Source: an uncultured Roseburia sp.
GTDB lineage: Bacteria; Bacillota; Clostridia; Lachnospirales; Lachnospiraceae
Assembly (NCBI GenBank): GCA_910584215.1
Contig: CAJTYI010000085.1
Location: forward strand, 1-13,684
Direction of reading: 5' to 3'
Length of the DNA stretch: 13,684 bases
Part shown: positions 1-6,520 of the stretch, one piece after another
How the letters are laid out: every line of letters begins with the position of its first letter
How positions within the stretch are numbered: position 1 is the stretch's first letter
Position numbers and translations under genes: made by a program
Notes under the pieces: generated by a model
What the model was told of the DNA's origin: nothing
Databases searched by the model: none
What the model saw: only the letters and a program-made list of their open reading frames with translations

Positions 1-1380
1 GAGCGACGACATCTCGTAGAGATGTCTCGCGATCGCTTCCCCCTGTCCGCGCTCTTCCGCCTCCATGCCGCAGAATGCGCCGGAGGTATTGACAAACGTA
101 ATAATTGGACGGTTAAACTTTTCCGCCTGCTTCATCAGACGCAGCGCCTTTCTGTACCCCTCCGGCGAAGGCATACCATAGTTGCGCCCCATACACTCTT
201 TCAAATCTTTTCCCTTATGGACGCCAATTACCGTCACCGGCTGCCCGTCAAGATACGCGATTCCGCCTACGATCGCCGGGTCATCCCGGAAATAGCGGTC
301 GCCGTGCAGCTCCATAAACTCGTCAAATATTTCGTCCATATACTCCACAGAGGCCACGCGGTCTACCTTGCGCGCCGCCTTTACTTTTTCCCAGGCGGTG
401 AGCGGTTTTGATTTGACGGCGCGCTCTTTCATAAGCTCCGTCGGCTCATAACTATCGCCAGACCTCCTTGGCTCGAAATTGGCAAACCCTTTGGCCGGAC
501 GGTGTATTTTCAAAATCTCATACAGCGTCTCTTTTAAATTACTGCGCTCTACAATGGCGTCCACAAACCCGTGCTCTAACTGGAACTCCGACCTCTGAAA
601 TCCCTCCGGCAGCTTCTGCCCGATTGTCTGCTCGATCACGCGCGGCCCGGCGAACCCGATCAGCGCGCCCGGCTCCGCCAGAATGATATCGCCGAGCATT
701 GCAAAGCTCGCCGTCACGCCGCCCGTCGTCGGGTCGGTCAGCACCGGCACATACAAAAGTCCGGCTTTTGCATGTTGCTTTAACGCCGCGGAGGTCTTTG
801 CCATCTGCATCAGGGAGATAATGCCCTCCTGCATCCTAGCGCCGCCGGAACAGCAAAACAAGATCACCGGCAGCCGCTCCTCTGTCGCCCGCTCCACCGC
901 AAGCGCAATCTTTTCTCCTACCACATGGCCCATGCTGCTCATTAAAAATCTTGCGTCACAGACGCCGAGCACCGCGTCTTCACCGTACACTTTGCATCTT
1001 CCGATCGTGACGGCCTCATGCAGCCCGGTCTTTTCTTTCGCCGCCAGCACTTTTGCTTCGTACTCGGGGAAATTTAACGGGTTCTCCTCCGCAAGCTCCT
1101 CAAACCACGGTGTAAACGACCCTTTGTCCGCCACCATTTTGATGCGGTTTTTTGTTCTCACGCGAAAGTAACTGCCGCACTCATAGCAGACATAACGGTT
1201 GCGCTCCGTCTCCTTTTTGTCGATCTCCCTGCCGCATGAGGGACAGACAATCGTCGCCGACGCGGGGCGTTCTGCCGCGGGCCTTGTCTCTTCCGCCACT
1301 GCCTCCTCCGCCTTGTTCTCCTCTTTCCCGGCTTTCTCTATCGAAATAGTTTCTTTTTTCTTCTTGAATAATGCTGCCAT
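1..1380 (-). CDS. accDA: Fused acetyl-CoA carboxylase carboxyltransferase, beta-alpha (AccD-AccA), 3' end cut by window edge
   Basis: Carboxyltransferase half of acetyl-CoA carboxylase, moving the carboxyl from carboxybiotin to acetyl-CoA to make malonyl-CoA in the cytoplasm. I translated this frame by hand: 460 codons without a stop from ATG at 1380 to the edge. An acidic/lysine-rich N-tail (about 1-42) is followed by the AccD zinc finger (C46-x2-C49, C65-x2-C68), the core motif SGGARMQEG near residue 178 and DPTTGG near 216. AccD ends around residue 300. The frame runs on without stop or new start through a linker (about 300-325) into AccA, with ELHGDRYFRDDPAIVGG near 357 and EERGQGEAIARHLYEMS at the edge. 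AAAGGAG sits 7 nt upstream of ATG. About 110 C-terminal residues should lie outside. Bacteria such as E. coli carry AccD and AccA as separate genes; the single frame here is seen directly. It is last in the visible fab operon. Confidence 0.95.
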   Translation of the reverse strand, partial: MAALFKKKKETISIEKAGKEENKAEEAVAEETRPAAERPASATIVCPSCGREIDKKETERNRYVCYECGSYFRVRTKNRIKMVADKGSFTPWFEELAEENPLNFPEYEAKVLAAKEKTGLHEAVTIGRCKVYGEDAVLGVCDARFLMSSMGHVVGEKIALAVERATEERLPVILFCCSGGARMQEGIISLMQMAKTSAALKQHAKAGLLYVPVLTDPTTGGVTASFAMLGDIILAEPGALIGFAGPRVIEQTIGQKLPEGFQRSEFQLEHGFVDAIVERSNLKETLYEILKIHRPAKGFANFEPRRSGDSYEPTELMKERAVKSKPLTAWEKVKAARKVDRVASVEYMDEIFDEFMELHGDRYFRDDPAIVGGIAYLDGQPVTVIGVHKGKDLKECMGRNYGMPSPEGYRKALRLMKQAEKFNRPIITFVNTSGAFCGMEAEERGQGEAIARHLYEMSSL

Positions 1381-1483
1381 AGCCGACTCCTTTATATACA
1401 ATCCATTGCCACATATCCATTTTCACTGCTGGCTTAAGCCTACTGCCGCCGTTTTCTGCGTGCACTTCTTTGGCATTTCACCG

Positions 1484-1912
1484 TCAGCTGACTGCGAATG
1501 TCAGTTCGGCGCTGCACACCAGTTTATCATTTACCCTGGCAACTGCTTTGCCCACACCGATCGGGCCTTTTTGCTTGATAATCTCCGTCTCTAACATGAG
1601 GACATCTCCCGGCACTACTTTCTGCTTAAACTTTGCCGCATTAATCCCCGCAAAATACGCAGTTTTTCCGCGGTTTTGCTCCATTCCCAGTATTGCTACC
1701 GCTCCGGTCTGCGCCAGCGCCTCGACAATCAGCACGCCCGGCATTACCGGTTCGCCCGGAAAATGACCGCCAAAAAACGGTTCGTTGTAGCTGACACATT
1801 TCTTCGCCACGGCGCGCACGCCCGGCTCCCACTCCTCCACTGTATCAATCAGCAGAAACGGCTGACGGTGGGGGATTATTTCCATAATTTCCTTCGTTGA
1901 TAAAACTGACAT
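1484..1912 (-). CDS. fabZ: (3R)-hydroxyacyl-ACP dehydratase FabZ
   Basis: Dehydrates 3-hydroxyacyl-ACP to trans-2-enoyl-ACP in the elongation cycle. The 142-residue product has the normal family length and hot-dog fold signatures: IIPHRQPFLLID at 12-23 and GHFPGEPVMPGVL at 49-61, with catalytic His50 and Glu64 (in LIVEALAQTG). Start ATG at 1912 is preceded by AGAAAGG at 7 nt. It lies between fabF (213 bp upstream) and accDA (103 bp downstream), on the same strand. In many Clostridia operons the gene sits between accB and accC, neither of which is here. FabA-like isomerase activity cannot be excluded from sequence alone, but the length and motifs are those of FabZ. Confidence 0.97.
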   Translation of the reverse strand: MSVLSTKEIMEIIPHRQPFLLIDTVEEWEPGVRAVAKKCVSYNEPFFGGHFPGEPVMPGVLIVEALAQTGAVAILGMEQNRGKTAYFAGINAAKFKQKVVPGDVLMLETEIIKQKGPIGVGKAVARVNDKLVCSAELTFAVS

Positions 1913-2125
1913 GGAATAACCTTTCTTACTTTCTATCCTCTACCCTAACTATGGTTTCCTTTTGTTTACCCTGATTTGTTGGTTTCTTAATCTTTACACG
2001 GGTTCCCATCTATCATACTGTTTTCTTGTCTTTATGCCGCACTTTAACCTTTGTTCTGGCTGCCTTATCTTTGTGCTGCTTCCCAAGCCGCATATCGTTC
2101 TACGGACCTGCCGTTTCTCTTTCGG
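1913..2125 (-). other. Purine-rich 213-bp spacer between fabF and fabZ, at the usual site of accB
   Basis: On the transcribed (minus) strand this spacer is strongly A/G-rich, with recurring words such as AAAGATAAG, AAAGGTTAAAG, AAAGACAAG and AAAGATTAAG. Two tiny basic frames exist, 2013-2093 (26 aa) and 1926-2009 (27 aa), but neither has a convincing Shine-Dalgarno site, so I do not call them genes. No biotin-attachment motif (AMKM-like) is encoded in any minus frame that I read. No GC-rich hairpin plus T-run is present. It is best described as an untranslated spacer or scar. Confidence 0.5.
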
Positions 2126-3364
2126 CTATGATTCGCTGTACTTTTTTAACAGCAGGCTCGCATTGTGCCCGCCAAAGCCCAGGGAATTGCTCAGCGCATA
2201 CGGCACCTCCGTCTGCACCGCTTCCTTGCAGTAATCGAGATCGAGTTCCTCGTCCGGCGTCGTATAACCGACCGTCGCATGAATGTAGCCCTCCTCGATC
2301 TCTTTCACACAGGCTACGAACTCAATCGCCCCCGCCGCCCCGAGCAGATGTCCGACCATAGACTTGGTAGAATTGATCTTCATCTGTTTCGCGTGTTCGC
2401 CGAACGCAAGTTTAATTGCGCGCGTCTCAAACAGATCATTATGGTGTGTGGCCGTGCCGTGCGCGTTGATGTAAGATACATCCTCCGGCGCAATGCCCGC
2501 ATCCGCCACGGCATTTAACATGGCTTTTGCCGCTCCCTCGCCGTCCTCCGCCGGGGAAGTGATATGATAGGCGTCCGATGAGCAGCCGTATCCCACTAAT
2601 TCCGCATAAATCTTTGCTCCGCGGGCTTTTGCGTGTTCCAGCTCTTCGAGCACAACGATCGCCGCTCCCTCGCCCATGACAAAACCACTGCGGTTCTTGT
2701 CAAACGGAAGAGAACATTTGGCCGGGTCGCTCTCACTCGAAAGAGCAGTCAGAGAGGTAAATCCTGCAATCCCTACCGGCGTAACGCACCCTTCCGTGCC
2801 GCCGGCTATCATCACATCCGCCTCACCGTACTGCACCGCTCGAAACGCTTCTCCGATCGTGTTGGTTCCGGTCGCACAGGCCGTTACCACATTCAGGCTC
2901 TTACCCTTTAATCCAAACTGAATCGACACGTTTCCCGCCGCCATATTGGAAATCATCATCGGCACAAACAACGGGCCTACGCGCCCCGGCCCTTTTTCCA
3001 GCAGCTTCGCATGCTCACGCTCGATCGCCTGTAAACTCCCGACGCCGCTTCCGATGGCGCAGCCTACCCGGTAAGGGTCTTCCTTTTCCATTGCAAGTCC
3101 CGCGTCCTCTATCGCCTCCTTAGAGGCGGCCACCGCATACTGGCAGAACAGCTCCATGCGTTTTGCCGTCTTGGCGTCCATATAATTCTTGCCGTCAAAA
3201 TTCTTAACCTCCGCGGCAAGATGACATTTATATTCACTGGCATCAAAACGAGTGATTTCACCAAAACCGATCTTCTCGTCTTTCACAGACTGCCAGAACT
3301 CCGAAACGGAAAGGCCGATCGGCGTAATAGCGCCCATACCGGTTACTACAACTCTTCTGCTCAT
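2126..3364 (-). CDS. fabF: 3-oxoacyl-ACP synthase II FabF
   Basis: Condenses malonyl-ACP with acyl-ACP to extend the chain by two carbons. The 412-residue length is standard for KAS II. The thiolase-fold active site is complete: Cys163 in TACATGTNTIGEA, His302 in NAHGTATHHND, Lys334 and His338 in STKSMVGHLLGAAG, and the C-terminal loop NSLGFGGHN at 393-401. ATG at 3364 is preceded by GGAGG at 7 nt, an excellent site. It follows fabG by 77 bp that contain a perfect stem-loop, and precedes fabZ by 213 bp. No FabH-type synthase is encoded in the window, so initiation must rely on a gene elsewhere; FabF itself cannot be assumed to replace it. Confidence 0.98.
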   Translation of the reverse strand: MSRRVVVTGMGAITPIGLSVSEFWQSVKDEKIGFGEITRFDASEYKCHLAAEVKNFDGKNYMDAKTAKRMELFCQYAVAASKEAIEDAGLAMEKEDPYRVGCAIGSGVGSLQAIEREHAKLLEKGPGRVGPLFVPMMISNMAAGNVSIQFGLKGKSLNVVTACATGTNTIGEAFRAVQYGEADVMIAGGTEGCVTPVGIAGFTSLTALSSESDPAKCSLPFDKNRSGFVMGEGAAIVVLEELEHAKARGAKIYAELVGYGCSSDAYHITSPAEDGEGAAKAMLNAVADAGIAPEDVSYINAHGTATHHNDLFETRAIKLAFGEHAKQMKINSTKSMVGHLLGAAGAIEFVACVKEIEEGYIHATVGYTTPDEELDLDYCKEAVQTEVPYALSNSLGFGGHNASLLLKKYSES

Positions 3365-3416
3365 ATCTTAACCTCCATAGTAATACTTTTTACATACCGT
3401 ATCAGATGAAAACAAC

Positions 3417-3435
3417 GGCCTGCCGTATGCAGGCC
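3417..3435 (-). terminator. Stem-loop between fabG and fabF (possible attenuator or processing site)
   Basis: GGCCTGC and GCAGGCC (7 bp, all matched) flank a 5-nt loop, starting 6 bases after the fabG stop in transcript order. On the minus strand it is followed by GTTGTTTTC, an interrupted U-tract, so it could be a weak terminator, an attenuator that lowers fabF expression, or an mRNA-stability element. A full stop to transcription is unlikely because fabF, fabZ and accDA follow with no evident new promoter. Confidence 0.5.
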
Positions 3436-3441
3436 CCATCC

Positions 3442-4188
3442 TCACATTGACATGCCGCCGTCGACCGCGATCACCTGACCGGTGATATACGCGGCCCGCT
3501 CACTCGCCAAAAAGGCCGCCATCTCAGCAATATCGGCAACATTGCCGACCCTGCCAAGCGGAATCTGCGCAGTTACCGCCTCTTTCGCGGCATCAGTCAT
3601 AGCGTCCGTCATATCTGTCGTAATAAAGCCCGGCGCAATCGCGTTGCAGGTTACGCCGCGGCTGGCAAGCTCGCGCGCAACGCTCTTTGTCAGGCCGATC
3701 ACCCCCGCTTTGCTGGCGCTGTAATTTGCCTGCCCGGCATTGCCCATAATGCCGGATACCGATGATATATTAATGATTCTCCCGGCACGCTGCTTTAAAA
3801 AGTAGCGGGAAGTGTGACGAATGGTATGAAACGCCCCTTTCAAGTTCGTCTCAATCACCCGGTCAAAGTCTTCCTCACTCATTTTCATCACCAGTCCGTC
3901 CCTTGTGATGCCAGCGTTATTCACCAGAATATCAATATGTCCAAATTGTTTTATGATTTCTTTTATCATTTCTTCACAGGCGGCAAAATCTGCCACGTTG
4001 CAGCCATATGTAACGGCACTGCCGCTGCCGCATGCAGCGTTGATCTCCTGTGCCACCGCCTCGGCCCTCTCTTTGGACCCATTATAATTTACAATGACGC
4101 AAGCGCCCTCTCTGGCGAAAGTCTTCGCAATCTCACTGCCGATACCACGGCTGGCGCCCGTCACCAAAGCAACTTTATCTGCCAACAT
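3442..4188 (-). CDS. fabG: 3-oxoacyl-ACP reductase FabG
   Basis: NADPH-dependent reduction of 3-oxoacyl-ACP to (3R)-hydroxyacyl-ACP. Short-chain dehydrogenase fold with the Rossmann motif TGASRGIG at residues 10-17, NNAG at 90-93, and the catalytic set Ser143, Tyr156 and Lys160 (YSASK). The C-terminus IAVDGGMSM is typical. The open frame extends 15 codons further upstream, but the family N-terminus (MLADKVALVTG) and a GGAGG placed 12 nt before it support ATG at 4188, giving 248 residues, the usual length. This start lies 14 bases inside the 3' end of fabD in another frame, so the two are probably translationally coupled. Confidence 0.96.
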   Translation of the reverse strand: MLADKVALVTGASRGIGSEIAKTFAREGACVIVNYNGSKERAEAVAQEINAACGSGSAVTYGCNVADFAACEEMIKEIIKQFGHIDILVNNAGITRDGLVMKMSEEDFDRVIETNLKGAFHTIRHTSRYFLKQRAGRIINISSVSGIMGNAGQANYSASKAGVIGLTKSVARELASRGVTCNAIAPGFITTDMTDAMTDAAKEAVTAQIPLGRVGNVADIAEMAAFLASERAAYITGQVIAVDGGMSM

Positions 4189-5089
4189 ACTTTTCAAAGT
4201 CCTCCATCTTGTCGATATTGCTGACCGCAACATCTCTGTTGATCTTCTTCATAAATCCGGTCAAAGTCCTGCCCGGACCAATCTCCACAAATTCATCCAC
4301 ACCGTCTGCAATCATGCGCTCCACAGACTGCTGCCAGCGCACGGAGGAGGACACCTGACGAATCAATAACTCTTTCACGTTGTCTTTGTCTGTCACATAA
4401 TCTGCGGTCACGTTTGCGACATAGGGAATGGTGTAATCGCGAATGGTCACGCCCTCCAAGTGCCTGCCGAGCTTTTCCCCAGCCCCCGAAAGCATCTTGG
4501 AATGGAACGGTCCGCTGACATTTAACGGCACGCACCGCTTTGCGCCCGCCTCCTTGCACTTGTCGGCGGCTGCCGCAACCGCAGCCGCCTCCCCGGTAAT
4601 CACGATCTGGCCGGGGCAATTATAATTTGCAATTGATACCACACCCTCTGTCGTCTCACATGCCGCTTCAATGGCAGCTGCATCTAATCCCAAAACGGCC
4701 GTCATTGCGCCGCCGACAGGTACCGCCTCCTGCATGTATATGCCTCTCGCCCGCACCAGGCGGAATGCATCCTGCATATCGAGCACGCCGGCTGCAATCA
4801 GCGCCCCGTACTCTCCCAGGCTTAAACCAGCCGCCACGTCCGGGCGCTGCCCGGCATCCTCCAGCGCTTTTAAGATGGCCGCTTCCGCAGTCAGCATACA
4901 GATCTGTGTGTATTCTGTAATATTAATTTTTTCATTCTCCTCAAAGCAAAGGGCCGCAATGTCAAGCTCTGAAGCCTTTGAGGCGATCTCAAACACTTCC
5001 CTGCAAACTGGCATCTGCTCATAAAACTCCTTTGCCATACCTAGATACTGTGCACCCTGTCCGGGAAAAATAAATGCTCTCTTTGCCAT
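4175..5089 (-). CDS. fabD: Malonyl-CoA:ACP transacylase FabD
   Basis: Transfers malonyl from CoA to ACP, supplying the extender for FabF. Numbered from ATG 5089, motifs are FPGQGAQ (8-14), the nucleophile Ser90 in GLSLGEYGAL, Arg115 before GIYMQEA, and His196 in VSGPFHSKML; 304 residues. The usual GHSLGEY appears as GLSLGEY, with Leu in place of His next to the nucleophilic Ser. Start choice: an in-frame ATG at 5104 has AGAAAGG only one base upstream, whereas ATG 5089 begins the conserved MAKRAFIFPGQG with that same site 16 nt away. I chose 5089 on family N-terminus, but spacing is poor for both. It follows fabK by 24 bp and overlaps fabG by 14. Confidence 0.94.
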   Translation of the reverse strand: MAKRAFIFPGQGAQYLGMAKEFYEQMPVCREVFEIASKASELDIAALCFEENEKINITEYTQICMLTAEAAILKALEDAGQRPDVAAGLSLGEYGALIAAGVLDMQDAFRLVRARGIYMQEAVPVGGAMTAVLGLDAAAIEAACETTEGVVSIANYNCPGQIVITGEAAAVAAAADKCKEAGAKRCVPLNVSGPFHSKMLSGAGEKLGRHLEGVTIRDYTIPYVANVTADYVTDKDNVKELLIRQVSSSVRWQQSVERMIADGVDEFVEIGPGRTLTGFMKKINRDVAVSNIDKMEDFEKYVGR

Positions 5090-5113
5090 TGTACTGCTAA
5101 CCATACCTTTCTG

Positions 5114-6037
5114 TTATCTGGCCAAAAACTGATCTGCCTCAGCCACAAGTTCCTCAATGATCTCCTGACAAGTCTGTCTCCTCTTGACCATGCCGGCGCT
5201 CTGTCCCGCCATCAGGCTGCCGTTTACGACATCCCCGTCCATCACTGCCTTGCGGAGGGAACCCAGGGTCAACTGCTCTAACTCCTCAAAAGAAGCTCCC
5301 TCTTTTTCCATTTTTAAGTATTCACGGCTCATTTTATTGCGCAGCACGCGAATCGGATGACCGGTACTGCTGCCCGTCACCTCAGAATCAATATCTTTTG
5401 CCTTGATGACGCGCTCTTTGTAATTGTCATGTACGATGGATTCTTCCGCTACAATAAAGCGTGTACCCATCTGAACGCCCTCGGCGCCAAGCATAAAGGA
5501 AGCCGCAATCCCCCGGCCGTCCGCAATGCCTCCGGCCGCAATCACCGGGATAGACACGGCATCCGCAACCTGCGGCACCAAAGTCATCGTGGTCTGCGCT
5601 CCGATATGTCCGCCGGACTCCATACCCTCCGCCACAACGGCGTCGGCGCCGGCACGCTCCATCATTTTTGCCATGGCTACGCTCGCCACGACTGGTATGA
5701 CGACAACGCCGGCCTTCTTCCATGCCTCTATAAACTTTGCAGGACTTCCGGCTCCCGTCGTCACCACCTTAACACCCTCTTCGATCACAATCTGCGCCAC
5801 TTCCTCAGCATTGGGATTCAGAAGCATCACATTGACGCCAAAGGGGCGGTCGGTCAATTCTTTTGCCTTGCGAATCTGCTCCCGCACAATCTCGGGCGGT
5901 GCGCTGGCCGCTCCGATTAAACCCAGGCCCCCGGCGTTGGAAACGGCCGCCGCTAGGTGATACTCGGCAACCCACGCCATACCGCCCTGGATAATCGGAT
6001 ATTTCGTTCCCAGCAATTCACTGATTCTTGAATTCAT
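5114..6037 (-). CDS. fabK: FMN-dependent enoyl-ACP reductase FabK
   Basis: Carries out the last step of the elongation cycle, reducing trans-2-enoyl-ACP. FabK is a TIM-barrel flavoprotein of the nitronate monooxygenase-like superfamily, unrelated to FabI. The 307-residue product shows YPIIQGGMAWVA (13-24), GGLGLIGAAS (36-45), EGMESGGHIG with His144 at the position of the catalytic His of pneumococcal FabK, IPVIAAGGIADGRG (163-176) and the phosphate-binding-like GAEGVQMGTRF. Its ATG shares one base with the acpP stop (TAATG), implying translational coupling. Genomic position inside a fab operon rules out a stand-alone nitronate monooxygenase. No fabI is visible in the window. Confidence 0.97.
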   Translation of the reverse strand: MNSRISELLGTKYPIIQGGMAWVAEYHLAAAVSNAGGLGLIGAASAPPEIVREQIRKAKELTDRPFGVNVMLLNPNAEEVAQIVIEEGVKVVTTGAGSPAKFIEAWKKAGVVVIPVVASVAMAKMMERAGADAVVAEGMESGGHIGAQTTMTLVPQVADAVSIPVIAAGGIADGRGIAASFMLGAEGVQMGTRFIVAEESIVHDNYKERVIKAKDIDSEVTGSSTGHPIRVLRNKMSREYLKMEKEGASFEELEQLTLGSLRKAVMDGDVVNGSLMAGQSAGMVKRRQTCQEIIEELVAEADQFLAR

Positions 6038-6270
6038 TACTCCTGAACACCTTTTCCTTTTAAGTACTCTACAACGTCTTTTACCGTTACGATAGACTCA
6101 AGATCCTCCGACGGAATCTCCACATCGAACTCTTCCTCCAAAGCCATTACAAGCTCGAACAAATCCAGGGAATCTGCACCCAGATCGTCCTTGAAGTTGG
6201 ACTCCATCTTAATCTCAGACTCTTCCACGTTTAACTGCTCTGCGATGATCGGTAACATTTTCTCTAACAT
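6037..6270 (-). CDS. acpP: Acyl carrier protein
   Basis: Carrier of growing acyl chains on a 4'-phosphopantetheine arm. The 77-residue acidic product has the attachment Ser34 in DDLGADSLDLFELV and the usual four-helix pattern with an acidic helix II (ALEEEFDVEIP). The open frame reaches further upstream to 6330, but that extension runs through operator sequence and lacks family similarity; ATG 6270 starts MLEKMLPIIAEQL and has AAAGGAAAGG about 11 nt upstream. It is the first gene of the operon, with a 5' leader of roughly 70 nt, and its stop overlaps the fabK start by one base. Confidence 0.97.
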   Translation of the reverse strand: MLEKMLPIIAEQLNVEESEIKMESNFKDDLGADSLDLFELVMALEEEFDVEIPSEDLESIVTVKDVVEYLKGKGVQE

Positions 6271-6302
6271 AATCTTATTTTCCTTTCCTTTTGACATTTT
6301 CA

Positions 6303-6347
6303 TTTGCTTATCAAATATTTTGATTGTCAAACTTTTTGCAAATCAAA
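6303..6347 (-). promoter_or_regulatory. Three phased FabT-like operator boxes upstream of acpP
   Basis: Three 13-bp inverted repeats of form TTTG[AC]NNNTCAAA (plus-strand reading): TTTGCTTATCAAA at 6303-6315, TTTGATTGTCAAA at 6319-6331 and TTTGCAAATCAAA at 6335-6347. Their centres (6309, 6325, 6341) are exactly 16 bp apart. They match the FabT (MarR-family fatty acid repressor) operator form TTTGA-N3-TCAAA known from streptococci and relatives. The promoter-proximal box abuts the -10 element and covers the predicted transcription start, a repressor geometry. The regulator gene is not in this window, so its identity is inferred. Confidence 0.8.
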
Positions 6348-6375
6348 GTATATGAGTGTTGGAAAGATTTGTCAA
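6347..6375 (-). promoter_or_regulatory. Sigma-A promoter of the fab operon
   Basis: On the minus strand, -35 TTGACA (6370-6375) and -10 TATACT (6347-6352) are separated by 17 bp, essentially consensus. The start should fall near 6340, inside the third FabT-like box. An A/T palindrome (6387-6401) lies just upstream and may act as an UP element. Confidence 0.88.
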
Positions 6376-6434
6376 TAGGTTTTTCTAAATTATTATAATT
6401 TTATAAACCGCCGTAATTTCTTGACAATCTTTCC
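6361..6434. repeat. Inverted repeat joining the two divergent -35 regions
   Basis: The left arm GGAAAGATTTGTCAA (6361-6375) is the reverse complement, with one extra base, of TTGACAATCTTTCC (6421-6434). Each arm contains one TTGACA -35 box, one per strand. Midway sits an almost perfect A/T palindrome AAATTAT-T-ATAATTT (6387-6401). The whole block is close to two-fold symmetric. Confidence 0.75.
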
Positions 6435-6450
6435 CCGTATACTATATAGT
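6421..6450 (+). promoter_or_regulatory. Divergent sigma-A promoter reading toward thiT-degV
   Basis: -35 TTGACA (6421-6426) is followed by TATATA (6443-6448, 16-bp spacer) or TATAGT (6445-6450, 18-bp spacer); either makes a plausible -10. A start near 6455 would give thiT a leader of about 320 nt. No better promoter was seen closer to the gene. Confidence 0.6.
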
Positions 6451-6454
6451 TATC

Positions 6455-6493
6455 ATGATATTCAAGATATCATTCTCTTTATCACAGATATCA
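6455..6493 (+). promoter_or_regulatory. Palindrome and 21-bp-spaced direct repeat at the predicted thiT start site
   Basis: ATGATAT-TCAAG-ATATCAT (6455-6473) is a perfect 7-bp inverted repeat placed at the predicted transcription start. AGATATCA occurs at 6465-6472 and again at 6486-6493, a 21-bp offset (two helical turns). This could be an operator for an unidentified regulator; no known family consensus is claimed. Confidence 0.4.
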
Positions 6494-6520
6494 CAAAGAA
6501 AAAATGCGTAATTGATATGA

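Noticed and set aside
1181..1465. 94-codon minus-strand frame starting between fabZ and accDA
   Set aside because: Overlaps the accDA N-terminus out of frame and gives Gly/Arg-rich low-complexity sequence; accDA has the ribosome site.
1199..1594. 131-codon plus-strand frame across the accDA/fabZ boundary
   Set aside because: Antisense to both real genes, no ribosome site, no family resemblance.
5357..5920. 187-codon plus-strand open frame
   Set aside because: Antisense to fabK, whose frame has complete family motifs; the product is His/Arg/Leu-rich with no recognisable fold.
6271..6330. 20-codon upstream extension of acpP
   Set aside because: Runs through the FabT-like operator boxes and has no similarity to ACP N-termini.
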